Shown here: piece by piece, positions 11,633 to 23,101 of the stretch | Layout of the letters: each line of letters opens with the position of its first letter | Numbering within the stretch: position 1 is the stretch's first letter | DNA from: Lactarius indigo | Lineage: Eukaryota > Basidiomycota > Agaricomycetes > Russulales > Russulaceae | Length of the DNA stretch: 64,000 nucleotides | Direction of reading: 5' to 3' | Assembly: GCA_025766275.1 (NCBI GenBank) | Contig: JAFKAC010000019.1 | Coordinates: forward strand, 186,001-250,000 | Position numbers and translations under genes: made by a program | Notes under the pieces: model-generated | What the model saw: the letters and a program-made list of their open reading frames with translations, nothing else | The model's database searches: none | What the model was told of the DNA's origin: nothing

Positions 11633-12699
11633 GCTAGTGGTTGGTACTATGGTAGATGGAAAAAAGGGCGATGGAAGGGAGAGAATGGCGGCCGATGGAA
11701 GCGATCTATTACCCACTCCCAACGCCGTTAATAAATACTTCTGTCATGGCATAAGTCATGGCACTTGCACGAATCGGAACAGGAATTGGACGGCGATGAC
11801 AGATAGCCAAAAGATGACTCAGACACCATCAGCTGGTTTCAAGTTCATCAGGAGCGTACCACGCATAGAAGCACTTCACGACCGACGATTTTCCGCTGGT
11901 TCCTAGCTAGGGTCATCCCGGGCCAGTGGTCGTGCCGCATGTGGAAATCTTGAATTCATGCATGACAGGGGACCTGGAGTGTGTCCCCAGCCTGTCAAAC
12001 AGACCGGCACAGCCCTTGATCAGAGCCACGTACACGATATATGAGAAAGAAGAGACAATTTTTTGTGGACTCGGACGAACTTCAGATAAGCCCGAAATTG
12101 ACTCAGAGGGCTTCACATCTTCAAGTTCAAGTTACGGCACGTGTCGATCACAAACGTAACTAAATCTAATTTCAAATCTCGGAAGAACGAGAACAAATAC
12201 TAAGACAAATACATTTGCTCATCCACGGAGTATTCACGGAGTCACGGTATTATTCATCCCAGATGTAAGTTATATTATGCTGCCCGTTTCTTCATCAAGC
12301 ATCACATGGGTCACAGATTGTTTCACGCAAACAACTTTTCAGCTTATATGGCAACAGCAGCGATACTAGTCTACAATACTGATTCCCGTCCTTGGACGTT
12401 TTCTGTCAATCACTCTCATGTTTGCCGTCCTTTTCCTTTCGTACCGCATTCTCCTTCTCTTTGCATTGGCCTGACCTAAACTCATCCCTTCATCGGGGCT
12501 GAGTGACTCCGTGGTCCGTGGAATCGTTCAGTTTTTAACGCACTGACAGCATGGTTTCTAGTGTCTCACAGTCTGGCGCGATCGTTTTGTCATCTCCACC
12601 CGCCGAAGGCTCTAACCTAACACTGGCAGAAGTTCTTATTTCCTCAACTTCCTGCACGCTTCTCGGATTCGATGGTCTAGACACACCAAAGTGTATCCC
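11633..12699. repeat. DUF6534 copy 2 upstream region and conserved upstream block
   Basis: The first half is the promoter side of DUF6534 copy 2, with the recurrent CAGCTGGTTTCAAGTTCATC block near 11830. From about 12200 begins a block also found near 25130, 32120 and 48870 (CGGAGTATTCACGGA, then TTTGCCGTCCTTTTCC, then an ATG-containing stretch near 12551). In this copy that ATG opens a short frame beginning MVSSVSQSGAIVLSSPPAEG, which runs into LCB1 intron-4 sequence. I do not recognise it. The other copies have frame changes there, so it is probably a remnant of a different gene's first exon. Confidence 0.45.
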
Positions 12700-13351
12700 C
12701 GCACGTGTCTTTGTTTTTATCGTGTGTTGGCTCAACTCAACCGCACAGGTCACGCAAATCGACTCGGACACGATTGTCAGGTCGCCAACGAATCTACTCA
12801 TCAGGGGGTTTCTGCGCAGGCTCACGTATCGTCGTGGATCACCAGCGCATCAATGACACATCCTTCGTCTTTTCTGCAGCGGCCGCGGCACTCCTCGCGG
12901 TCTCCGCCTCAGAGGGAATCAACATCTTACAAAACACGCCGTCGATCCTGAGCACGCTGCAGCGCAATACGGGCAGTTCTTGGCTGTGTCGATAACATCA
13001 CGATCTCCTCGCATGCAGCCTCGCCGGTCATCCACATCCACCTGCGTTCTTCCGCACACCGCTGCATCTGTGTCTGCGAAACCACCGAACCTTGCAATCC
13101 CTACGCCAGGCGAGGCTCCTTCGTTCGACGCTGTGGGCGAGGAACGTCTGTCGCAGGGATACTGTGGACAAGGCGCTTGCGCAGGGCGCGTGGACCACGT
13201 GCGCTCGCAGGCTGCGCGGGTAGGAACTGATGGAGGCGCGGCCGAGAATTCGACTGGTTGTGTCTGTGGTACTGTCGTGAGAGGAGTGCGAGTGCGCTGC
13301 TGGTGTCATCAAGGCTGCTGTCGCGAAAGTTCTCGCGAAACGCAAAAGAGT
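12700..13351 (+). pseudogene. LCB1 pseudogene 2, last exon only
   Basis: It begins within LCB1 intron 4 (TGTGTTGGCTCAACTCAACC) and continues into exon 5: [42 protein letters not shown]. At least three frame changes are visible, and the final stop is lost (CGCAAAAGAG instead of CGCAAATGAG). Exons 1-4 are absent. The 3' flank is the usual LCB1 flank, which is cut by the Helitron 400 bases further on. Confidence 0.88.
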
Positions 13352-13758
13352 GCACCTACTGTTCACATTGTGTTTCCTCATTTTCTCCCACTGATTATAG
13401 TTTATATGACTCCAGGGACAGGTATAACGCTATATTTTCTCCATCACAGTAATGCACGCACGCAATTAAGCACCAGTTAGGAGTATTAAATACTTGTCGC
13501 CGAGTGGTCAGTCGCGACGAAGGTGTAGAGCGTAGTCTTTGAGTGAACGGACGAGGCGGCACGTGCTTGTTCCGCTTTTAGTGCCAAGCTCAAGGAACCA
13601 GAACACTCTAATTTCGCCCGTCCGCTACGCCCAGTCCAGCCGCACGTCGCGACCTCGCCTCGGAAACGCAAACCCCGGAAACCCCACATCCCCGATCCAC
13701 TTCGTGCTTCTGCCCGTTTTCTATACAGTCCGCCAGTTTTCTCCCCACTTCCTATGAA

Positions 13759-13793
13759 CTAGGTGTCGACGTTGTCGACTGTAACCTTGCTTG
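13759..13793 (-). repeat. Helitron 3' terminus: CTAG end and GTCGAC hairpin
   Basis: CTAG occupies 13759-13762. GTCGAC (13765-13770), loop GTT, GTCGAC (13774-13779) forms a six-base-pair hairpin 2 nt from the end. ACCTTGCTTG at 13784-13793 is the inverted match of the element's 5' end. Helitron 3' ends commonly carry a hairpin just inside CTRR that acts as a stop signal; here it is unusually close to the end. Confidence 0.85.
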
Positions 13794-13965
13794 CGCCTGG
13801 CAGGGCTTATGTCATCTATCAAAATGATATATATGATACAAGCGGCCGACGTAATCGTATGTAGTGAGCGCACAGGATGTACTAGTAGCACGGGTCAAAA
13901 CCTAGTTTTGTGAGATCGTTTGCTCTCATCAGTCGGCATAACACATACCATTTTAGAAGATTGCA

Positions 13966-16900
13966 TCAAGAGGAGCGCAAGTGTCCTGCATGGTACTGTT
14001 GATTTGTGGATACTCCCAATTGTTCTAGTCTAGTATCCTCTGTGCGTAGCGTTTCATTCGGGTGAACAGTGAATAACCTGTCGTCAAAATCGCGTAACAG
14101 GCGGATCGTGTCCCTTCCACGGCTGCGGGAAAGGGCGACATATGCGTTGAACCCATTTAGTGAGCCGGTTGGTGTTTTCCCGATGTCCACGATGACGCAT
14201 TCCAGAGTCTGCCCTTGGCTCTTGAAGTCGGTGAATGCATATGCAGGAGTGAGCGCAAATTGCCGCCTTTTCACGGAAACACCGTTTTTACCTCCAACTC
14301 TGAATGTTTTCTCCAGGGGAAAGATTGGGAGCACACCTTGAGGCAGAGTGGCGATATTGTGTTCTCTTTCGCCGAAAGGCTTGAAGAGAACTGCAAGAGG
14401 AGGAAATTGTAGTTTTACTGTTTCAGCTTGGACGCCTTGATCGGTTTCCCTTGCATCCAGGATTATATCAGTTACAATTCCTCGAGAGCCGTTTGCCAAC
14501 CCTGCGTGGGGTGCGGTATTGGAAAGCAGCATTGCTTTCATGCCGATCGCCAAGTCAATTCTATTTGGGAGTTTGTTGGTCTTGTCCAGTTTCATATGTG
14601 CAATGGTGAGTCTGTGTTGTCGTGAAAGAGATTTGCCAGAAGAACTGTCTTCCGCATAGAACACATAGTGTATGTGGCCCGTTTTTCTGCAGTGTTGTTT
14701 GACCATTGCTTCGTTCCACAGCGTCTGCACACCATTTCTTGGTGTGATGAGAATGGCTTCGTTCCATGGCGGTGTAGTGAAGTCTGGCACCATGCATGCT
14801 GGCTGATCGAGTACTAATTTTCTAATCTCTGTAATGTCGTTGATGGTGCAGTCCCCTGTTCGAGATCTGTCAAGGATTTCATTCCATCCAGGGTCTCGGA
14901 CACGCATTTGTTTGTCCAGTTTGATGACCACGTCGAATTGTTCAAATAGATTCCTTCCGATTAAGCTGTGTTTGTCTGCAGAATGTGCGTTATACAGTTC
15001 CTTTCCTAAATTAGCGACGGGAGGGAACTGATGAAAGTCACCAAGCAGGATGACATTCATTCCGCCGAAAGGAGCTCCTGTATCATCCAGCCCTTCCCTC
15101 GCACGAATGACACTAGTCACTTGAGAAAGGGTTTGAAGCAGGGGTGCTGTCATCATGCTCATCTCGTCAATCGTCAACCACAATGGGCGACATATGTTTC
15201 TCTTCCTCCGTTCAGCAACCTCTTTGGTTGGGTGAGTTATCCATTTTTGTGAGTTCGGAATACGTGGAGGCAGGGCCGCCCAGGTATGTAGCGTCTGTCC
15301 ATCAATGATGCTTGCGGCAACTCCAGACATAGCTGTTTTTGCTAGGAGGGAAGAGGCATTGAGGTGGGCAAAGGCATTTGACAGTGCATGTAATAGCGTT
15401 GTTTTTCCGGTTCCTGCTTGTCCATGCACGATTATCAAGCGTTGTGGTGGGTTTCGATGTGCGAGAGAGGCTATAAGGTGCGAGGTTACAATGTCATACA
15501 CCATGCGTTGTTTTTCATTTAGGTCAGTGGGGGGGGGAACTTCAGGGCGTGTAATATCATGGCTGACAGTAGCTGAAGGCTGTTCAACTTCGGAGATGGT
15601 GTAGGAGAGATCGCTCAATTGAGCGACTGTTCCGTCAGTGGTCGTTTGTTCAACTCCATTGAGCGTTTGTTGGTCGGTATCATCAATGGAAGTTTGCCAG
15701 CGCAGTATGTCATGCATCTGGTCAGGTGTTGCGAGAGATGCGGGGGGGGGGGATGCCAACTCATATTTTTCACTGGACAGTACTCCAAACTTTGACGCAA
15801 TTGCAATTGCAGTGTCTGCATGAGACAGTTCATGTGCACCAAATGGCCGATCTATAGCTGCTGAAATATGTTCATCGGTTATAAGTGCTTCAAAGATGTT
15901 GGTGTTGGGTAAGACAGAGGGATCTACATTGGTTGTGTCGTTCATGCCATCTGCACAATAATTTGCTGCATTGAAATTTTCATTGAGGTCATGATTAGCT
16001 TCGCGGTTGACTCTCGCACTTTCAGAACATTGGTGATAAAACTGAATGTTCTCGATTGTCGTCAGAGTCTGTTCAGGTGCAGACGATGTAAAGCGCTGAA
16101 ACGCTTGAAGGAAGGTTTCGTCGTGTTGTTTAAGGTCTGCTATTGTTGTCCATGGCTTCAACAGAGCGAGCATTGATGCGAAATATAGACCATTTTCTTC
16201 ACTGTCGTCCCTTTTGGGAAACCACGGGCCAGTGAAATATGGCATAGTTTCATGTCCCGGAGATCTGAGAACTCTACAGCGTTTTGTTCTGTTACTGCCC
16301 TCTCGGTAGGGAACGCGCACATTGGCTATTCGCCCTCGAGCGGAAGCCGTTTCTCCTAAGAAAATGCCGTCGTATGTTCCCAGAAAGAAATCGAGAAACG
16401 ACCATGACTGTAAGGCTTCACCGCGATCTATGTATTCACGGATCTGGTCCTTTATTTGCAGCCGTCCTTCCACCATTTCTATGGTTACTAGTTCGTCCGT
16501 CTGGCAGACACACAATGAGTTTTTCGTCTGTAACTGTGCGGTCACTTACCTCATGTGTGGAATTTTGTTCGTTAGTTAAACCAGCAATAGTGTCCGGGTT
16601 TCTGCTTGAAGACATTTTGTCAGTGAGTGCCAGTGATTGTGTTACCAAAAGGAAGAAAACTTACGAGGTCATTCCAAGCATGGGGTACGCTTTCTTTAAC
16701 AAGCGAACAACAGAGTGCCAATGAATGGTTTCGAAACGGTGTGACACAAAACGGTCTCCCCATCCCATGAGGTAGCTGATTACCTCTGGCGCACTTAATT
16801 CCTGTTCGCGGCTGAGCGCGTTTCCACATCGTTGAATAAGCATTTTGTTTTGTGAGAGCAGATCAGTCTTAGCGGTGTCTCGTGCACGATGGAAAGCCAG

Positions 16901-19737
16901 TGTTTTTGCTACAAGGGCTGAGGCATTCGAGGAGTTTTTTTGTTTTTTGGCGACGTAATGAGTGATATACCATGCAATGTCTTTTGTTTCAACACCGTTT
17001 GTGATCAATTTGATGTCGTGATTTGAGCGCAAACATTGTAGAATGGTCGGGTTCCAGTTGTTGAAATACGCAAATGTTCTTCTTGGACCCCATTTCCCTG
17101 TTTCATCAATCCAATCTTTGTTTGCCAAGGGAAAAGGTGCGCGTCGTTTGCAAGTCAAACGATTCCCAACCAGTTTCATGCATGATTTACTGCATTGATG
17201 CACCTGTACAGTTCTCGCAATCTTTTTTTCAGCAGCGTTTTCCTTTTCGGTAAAATTGTCAGAACGAGGATCAATTGGACGAGAAAATGCGACATGGGCC
17301 TGCCGAGAAGTGTTTAGTACGCAACTGCCCTGCACATCTGCAAGATCTGCTCGGATGTTTGCGCGTATGAAACGCGACACAGTTAATCTGAACTCTTCTT
17401 CAGTGAGCCTTTCCTTCATTTCATGAGCGGTTAGTGATCCTTTTAACCACAAAACCATGTGCAAGTGTAGTGTGCCTCTGCCTTGTGCTTCAACAGTTCC
17501 GATACATGCTTCAACGTCGCCAAGAATTCCTGTTTCTCTCTGGACTGACCGATTTCCGTTTGCGCATTTAATTCCAAGAAGGCTTTCTAGCAATGCATTC
17601 ACAATGAGGTGAAAAAAGCTTGCTGACGCATATGGGTCCGCGGCGACAGCGATGTTGGATGGTCGTTGATTGAAAGCGTCGAAAGCATCAAGGTCTATGT
17701 CTTCTCCACATAAGACTTGTGCAATCGGGTCTTGGGTGTCGGCGGGATTGATTGTCAGCCAGATGGATGGTGGGTTTTTTTTGACACACATTCCCCAGAT
17801 AAGCGGACGGATTCTGATTCGAGACTCGTCTGTCCCCATGACTTTGGCCCGCACAGTTGAGAGGTTGCGGCGTAAACAAGCGATGACGGGATTGGAAAAT
17901 GGTTTGTGCGCTTGTTCTTCAGCTGCTGCAATTTGAAAATCAGACGGTTTCAGGGATCTCATTTGTTCTTCGTGTAACAGAAAGGATCGCCTGGAAATCT
18001 GTAGCACGGCAGCCGCACACAGTTGTCTTTTTTGGAGTACCCCGAATATTTGAAAGATAAAATGGTGGTCCAGGCGAAACCGTTTGTCTTCGTATCGAAG
18101 AGACCAGCGAGCATGGGCTTCATACGCGACTTTGAGAGGTCTGTCAACTTCGTACCCGCCTTCTCCATAAGGGAACAAACATGGGAAGCTGCCGAGAAGG
18201 TGGTTTGGATTCTCGGATGACCCATGAGTCAAATTGCCATCGTGTGTTTTTCGCGGATATTCATTGACAAAATCACTGCTACGTTTGACTGCCCAACCTT
18301 CTTCTAAATCAGAACGTGAAACATTAGACAGTGCATGGGCGAGCACATCATTTTCTTGTACCATTGTGGCGGCAACGTCAACGACTCCAAGAGATTGCAA
18401 AGGGACTGCTTCCGGTTCTTCGCGTTCATATCAGTATGTGGTTCGTTTTTTGCGCAAAATTGTTACCTTCATTCAGAGAATGGTCGACGATGTCGTCCTC
18501 ATCAACAATGTCATCCTCGTTTTCAGAGATCATTTCCTCATCAATGTCTGGTATGTTCCATCAACGTCAGTGCGGATTACAAACAACTTGAACACTCACC
18601 ATCCATCTCGTCAGCGTCTTCAGGAACGTATCCATCATGTTCATCTGTCAAAACAGCTGCATCTGGAAGATGCCTCACAACAGACAGAATTTCTTCGGGA
18701 ATTCCATCAAGTGGTAAGGAGTCCAATCTTTCGCAGGAAATAATGATGTCACGATAGAAAGGATTGTTTTCTTTCAACCACGTTAACGCTGCCCGAACGC
18801 GGAACCGGTTTACTCGCAGAAAACCTGGCATTGTTTTTTCAGGCACATTCTTGGGGCCAACAAAAGTTACGCCAATTGTCGCTGCAAGAATTGCGGAAGA
18901 TGGTGGCATTGTTTGTGTGCCGGTCATTTTAGCAATGTCTTCAGTGTTAAGTCTGTACGTGGAAACGTTCCCCCGTAACCCGCTGTGCATTCCGCTCGCC
19001 GACCATGAACGGGCACCCATTTTTTTGGGGTAAAGTTTGACAATATAAGCCGCAGGGAAGTGTCTTGCCACAAGGATGCGTTCTGGAAGGGTGAGAATTT
19101 TCAGTTCTCCTGGAATATCTCCAACCCACATCCCATTGGCGAGCGATAACGGTGGGGTTTTGTTTCGTTGCATGTGAGCCTCACAGGATGCACACACGTT
19201 CGCAAGTTTAATTCCATCCTTGTTCTCCAACAGGGAAGAGCCACTTCGGTGGAGAAGCATCCCAAGTGTTAGCACTTGGGCCGGGTGAGGTTTCGCAGGC
19301 TTTAACAGTTCCCTTTTTTGCAGGTCCAACACTTCAACTTGGTCGATCTCTTTGGTCGGGAAGTTCCCTGCACAAACCGCACATACATGTGTCTTTGTTG
19401 CTGTGTTTCCGGTGGCGTCAATAAACTTGCAAATGCGTTCTTGTCGCACATTCTCTGATATAGGTTGCAAAAAATGGCTCGTGCTAGTTTGGCTGTTTGT
19501 GGCGTCCAACGAAATTGGTCTTTCGTCTTGTTCCTTTTTTCTCCGTTTTCTTTTATTTTGCGCTGTTTGTGTTAAAATCGCTTGTTCTTCGCCAGACAAT
19601 TGCTGCACGGCTTCCTCCATTTTTGCACGGCTTCGTTTTTCTGCGCGAGAGAATGTGTGGCCCGGAAGGGAGTCACGAACATCTTTCATGGAAAGCCATT
19701 TGAGATGGACTAGTACATCGGTTGAAGCGTTCATCAT
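13966..19737 (-). CDS. Helitron RepHel: DUF6570, HUH Rep nuclease and Pif1-like helicase
   Basis: Exons 19737-18600, 18547-18467, 18417-16665, 16604-16550 and 16500-13966 (introns 52, 49, 60 and 49 nt, all GT-AG) give 1,853 aa. Residues about 115-240 are DUF6570-like with paired cysteines (CAVC, CASC). The Rep part has LLGSFPCLFPYGEGG, the HUH motif in RGTLHLHMVLW (His 724 and 726) and the paired tyrosines of WYITHYVAKK (890 and 894). The helicase has Walker A GQAGTGKT (1369-1376), Walker B LTIDEMSMM, GDFHQFPPV, and the C-terminal TDFKSQGQTLECV and YVALSRSRGRD motifs. HUH Rep nicks and joins element ends and the helicase unwinds. All key residues are present and no stop interrupts it, so it could be active. 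The ATG at 19737 is the first after an upstream in-frame stop. The short fourth exon is the least certain part. Confidence 0.92.
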
Positions 19738-19893
19738 GGGAGAGGTGATGCAGTTCCCTATTTTTCTAGCGTCATAAAGACGATCAAAGACTCCTAATTG
19801 AAACCCCCTTAAAACGAGAACTGCTCCTCTTCACTTCTCGACGAATACTTTCGTTTCAGACCCTCATCATCGTCCAGCGCGCACTTATTTACT
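19738..19893. promoter_or_regulatory. Bidirectional promoter region inside the Helitron
   Basis: Only 156 bp separate the start of RepHel (minus) from the start of the OB-fold-like gene (plus). Both promoters must lie here or overlap the coding ends. A pyrimidine-rich stretch (near 19824-19840) precedes the plus-strand gene. Shared control would make both products together. Confidence 0.55.
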
Positions 19894-20975
19894 ATGGAAC
19901 ACGATCTTGCAGCGTATCAGGCTGCGCTCGCCCTTTCAAAACTATACGTTGCGAACGCTGAGGTGATCGAAAATGTCTGTTGGCGTCAAGGAAGAACAGG
20001 CGATGTTTTAAAAGTCAAGAAATCAAATGTCGACGTTGTTATGTCGATCGTTGGCTACGTACCAGACAATAGGTTGAACTGTGGTCCCCAAGGCAATTAT
20101 AACAATCGCAAGTATGGAAGCTTGAAAACGGCAAAGTTTCAGATCCAACTCGCTAAGCCGTTTGGGACACCATTTGAAGAAGACTTCGACGAAGCAATTA
20201 AAATCATTGGTGACATGCAACAGCAAACTGCCTCCACTAAAGATCACCGTCATTTCATCACATCTGAGGGGAAATACGTCAATTTGCGTTTCGCGCAAAA
20301 CGTTTTTAAAAGAAGGGTTCGTCAGTCGCTTATTATGTGGAACCAGTTCATTGTCTAATGTGGTTCAGGCGCAGAAAATTGATGTCGACGCGGGAGAAAT
20401 TGTCGACGACGAGACAGACAAGTGGCCAGTGCCAGAGGATTTGCAGCCAGATCTCGACGATCTTAAATTCGAGTATCAAGCCATGCCGTTGAGCGTGTAC
20501 AGGAGCGATAAGATTGTGCCGGTTGACCTGGTTTCCAAGGTCGTAAAGGGAGCGCTGGTGGAAGTCCATTTCGAGCTCCATCACTACCATATCCGCAACA
20601 AGGAGAGTTCGTCAGATTTTGATTCCTTCAACGCTACCATCGAACAAGTCATAGTCTTGCAGCCAGGTGAGGCGCCAGTGGATTCTCCCTATAAACGCAA
20701 GAACGTGGCAGAGGGCCCCATTCGAATGGTCATCCCCAGTATCGTTGCGAACACAGAAACTGCCAAGGATGGCAATAAAGGAAGTGCGGCAGCTGGCCCT
20801 TCGCGGTTACCACTTTTGAGGGAAGACGACGGTGGGTGCATCGAACAATGATGTCATGCATCACTCATGGGTGCCTGTAGTTGCGAAAGAAGACAACGAC
20901 AAAATCGAACAAAAGAAAGACACGGTTACGCCAAAGAGCAAGGCGTCGCGCAAAGGCAAGAACAGTGACAATTAG
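19894..20975 (+). CDS. Helitron-borne OB-fold-like protein, possible ssDNA-binding protein
   Basis: Exons 19894-20316, 20369-20831 and 20881-20975 (introns 52 and 49 nt, GT-AG) encode 326 aa starting MEHDLAAYQAALALSKLYVA. Residues about 202-238 (GALVEVHFELHHYHI ... DSFNATIEQVIVL) have the alternating pattern and spacing seen at the end of OB-fold single-strand-binding proteins of phage type. An acidic stretch (DDETDKWPVPEDL) lies before it, and the C-terminus is basic (TPKSKASRKGKNSDN). The gene is divergent from RepHel and inside the element, so a role in coating displaced single strands is a fair inference, not shown. Plant Helitrons carry RPA-like genes for which such a role was proposed; I do not recognise this exact family. 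Exon lengths keep frame throughout and no break is seen. Confidence 0.65.
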
Positions 20976-21311
20976 TCGAGAGCCATGGCAGGTTTCTTAG
21001 ATCAAGTTTCGTGTTGTTTACTCAATTCTTTGCAGACATCAAAATCACTTGAGAGCGGAGGCGGCGACGATCCATTAAACAATGGAAGACAGGGCGTTCA
21101 TCAGAGCGTTATCGTAAAGTAGTGATTCATAGTAACCAACGGTGTCGTACAGAATATAGTTATCATAGAAAGCCAAAAAACTTCCGATGTGCTCCTCAAC
21201 AACGGAAAATATTCATAACGGGCGAGAAAAATACAGTCAAACGCAGCGTAATCAAGTGCAACGGAAGAAAAACACTGCAAACGAAACCGAGACACATTAA
21301 AAGGAGTAGAC
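20976..21311. other. Helitron intergenic, convergent 3' ends
   Basis: This holds the 3' ends of the OB-like gene and the third Helitron gene. It contains an A-rich stretch near 21170-21240. No reading frame of note was seen on either strand. Confidence 0.4.
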
Positions 21312-22119
21312 TCAATCTATAATATCGAACTCATTGGGCAGTTCATCGCCCACCGGGTTGGATTGCGTCCTGATAAACGCGAGACATGGGCGGGGCATAT
21401 AGGTTAGATCATCGACGGCCACAATTGCAACGCCATCGTCCATCATCATTATGTCTCCCGTGAAAAAAATTGTACAGTTTAGAGGGGGAAGACGCCCACT
21501 GCGGTGCTCTCTGGAAACGTTGATGCCAACTGCTCCACGCACATTGAGGTGAGCCAAAGGAGACGAGCCGGTTACCGTTTGGAATACTTCTACGGTGAAT
21601 GTGTCGATGTCGCGGTCAAGCCGGATGACGGTTCCGAACGTAAACAACCTAGCTGGTTGTGCAACATCGAGGGCCACCTGGTAGAACCCTGCGTCCGACA
21701 CAGGTCGGAGCTAGCTTTTACCGTTAGCACGGGACGTTCCATTTAAAAAAAAGCCACGCACCTCCAAGAGATCCCCCATGAACACGAACTCTTCCTCTGC
21801 ACGGACGGAATTCTGTTCGTGGATTGAGGGCTCGTAGGCAACGACCTGTGGCCTACACAGTCAGCATTTTCGTGTCCGAATGTCGAATGCCACGTACCTT
21901 CGCGTCAATGTCATACAACCCAGAGCTCACAATTTCGTTTGATTTCTTGACTTCGTAGCGAAGACTGCCAACCACTTCCCTGGAGTTGTTGTCCAAGGCA
22001 ACAGAACAAAAAATAGTGGCGTCGAAAAAAACGTGGCACCAGATGTCGTCAACGATCCTCGGGTTTTGCAGCACCGCGCGGCAGGACAGATAAACAGAAC
22101 CTGGACGCCTGAGAGGCAT
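21312..22119 (-). CDS. Unrecognised Helitron-borne protein, three exons
   Basis: Exons 22119-21898, 21845-21762 and 21710-21312 (introns 52 and 51 nt, GT-AG) encode 234 aa, beginning MPLRRPGSVYLSCRAVLQNP. I do not recognise the family. It is rich in beta-type alternation: DDIWCHVFFDATIFCSVAL, then VVAYEPSIHEQNSVRAEEEF, then LNCTIFFTGDIMMMDDGVAI. The last piece could be another OB-like or beta-barrel fold, a weak guess. No Zn motif, nuclease motif or membrane helix is visible. It is the first gene after the element's TC end and is transcribed in the same direction as RepHel. The acceptors of exons 2 and 3 were chosen because the alternatives give frames that do not connect. Open frame and consistent splicing argue it is real. 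Confidence 0.6.
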
Positions 22120-22652
22120 GGTTAACGCGTTAATGCGAATCAGCCACGAAAGACATACTCCTCTTATACTTCGAGAGGGGGACGTCCGTTCCTCCTTTCC
22201 ATGCGAGACTCATCGATCCTCCATACGAAATGCAACGTCAAGCATTTCTCATCAAAACAAACCTCCTATGATCTCAGGAGGCAGTGTTGTCCTCTCGGAA
22301 CGGTTGGGAACAAGTCGTGGATCCCCTCAATCGGTTTTTCCGCATTGCTTCTCCATTGTAAAACCGTCGGTGTTTGGGTATGCAATGAACTCACCCATTC
22401 CCGTCCCTCTCATGGGTGTTCTTTCCTGAAACGTCAGGGTTTTTTTTTTAGCGAGTCAGCGTAGGTGTGGCCCTAACCATGGGTGCATCGCCCATGTCTT
22501 CTCGAATCCTGTGTCGAAGAGGGAATGCTACAATGTCACCAGCGACCAGGGGAGGACGCAGGAGGTAGTTTGTGTTACATAAACCGAGTGTTTGTAAAAG
22601 TTTGTGTTTGTAAAAGTTTGCGATTGGCAGGGAATTTCGACATGCCATGAGA
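22120..22652. other. Helitron 5' non-coding region
   Basis: This region is upstream of the third Helitron gene and should contain its promoter. A tandem repeat TTTGTAAAAGTTTG occurs twice near 22589-22620. No gene is seen. Confidence 0.45.
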
Positions 22653-22670
22653 CCTTGTCAAGCAAGGTGA
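22653..22670 (-). repeat. Helitron 5' terminus with CCTTG/CAAGG hairpin
   Basis: On the minus strand the element begins TC and at once has ACCTTGCTTGACAAGG, where CCTTG and CAAGG can pair across a five-base loop. ACCTTGCTTG is repeated in inverted order at the other end (13784-13793). Confidence 0.8.
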
Positions 22671-23101
22671 TATACGCAAGAACTAGTACACTTCCCTGCA
22701 CCACTGGCATCCGCCAGTCCCCTTTCCTCCCGGGGGTATACTGAACCCAAAACTGAGAGCAACAAGGAGAGCAAGGCAGTGACTCTCAAAGATCGTGTGA
22801 CGAACTGCGCACTCTTCGCCGAGCCATCGGTCGTTAAAAAAAACAAGTAAGCTTTGGCAATATTAGAAGTATAGTAGTCGAACCAGGCAACAGAAGCGAC
22901 GGTAAGTAACCTACACGCAAGAAATGGGGAGAGGCCTGATGGTTTTGATATATCGACCTGCCATTACCGTCACGACCTCGGCTAAAGGAGGTACCGGGTA
23001 CTTTTCTCTGTCGAAATCTATAACACGTTCTGAGAGCTATGTGTCGGAGGAAACCAAAACTGGTGGAGCACCCTTCGGGGCAGCCGTAATACTTGCCTCC
23101 G

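Larger units (their letters stand above)
13759..22670 (-). mobile_element. Helitron, 8.9 kb, probably autonomous, minus orientation
   Basis: Read on the minus strand the element starts TCACCTTGCTTG (22670) and ends ACCTAG (13759), flanked by A and T as Helitrons are. Joining the flanks gives CCTATGAA|TATACGCAAG, which aligns with the uninterrupted sister sequence near 5203 (CATATCAA|TATACTCAAG), so both ends are fixed to the base. Contents in element order: an unrecognised gene, an OB-fold-like gene on the opposite strand, and the RepHel gene. No target duplication is present, as expected for rolling-circle insertion. Neither flank nor genes show obvious decay, which suggests a recent arrival. 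Confidence 0.95.

Noticed and set aside
12551..12856. 101-codon frame starting MVSSVSQSG as a functional gene
   Set aside because: It runs into LCB1 intron 4 sequence, and the other copies of the block have frame changes.
16528..16549. A 22-nt intron (GTAAGT...TTACAG) before the helicase exon
   Set aside because: Too short to be spliced. Using the next acceptor (CTGCCAG, 16501) gives a normal 49-nt intron and keeps the frame.
22118..22464. Plus-strand frames in the Helitron 5' region as a fourth gene
   Set aside because: No start context, domain or splice structure; they overlap the presumed promoter of the minus-strand gene.
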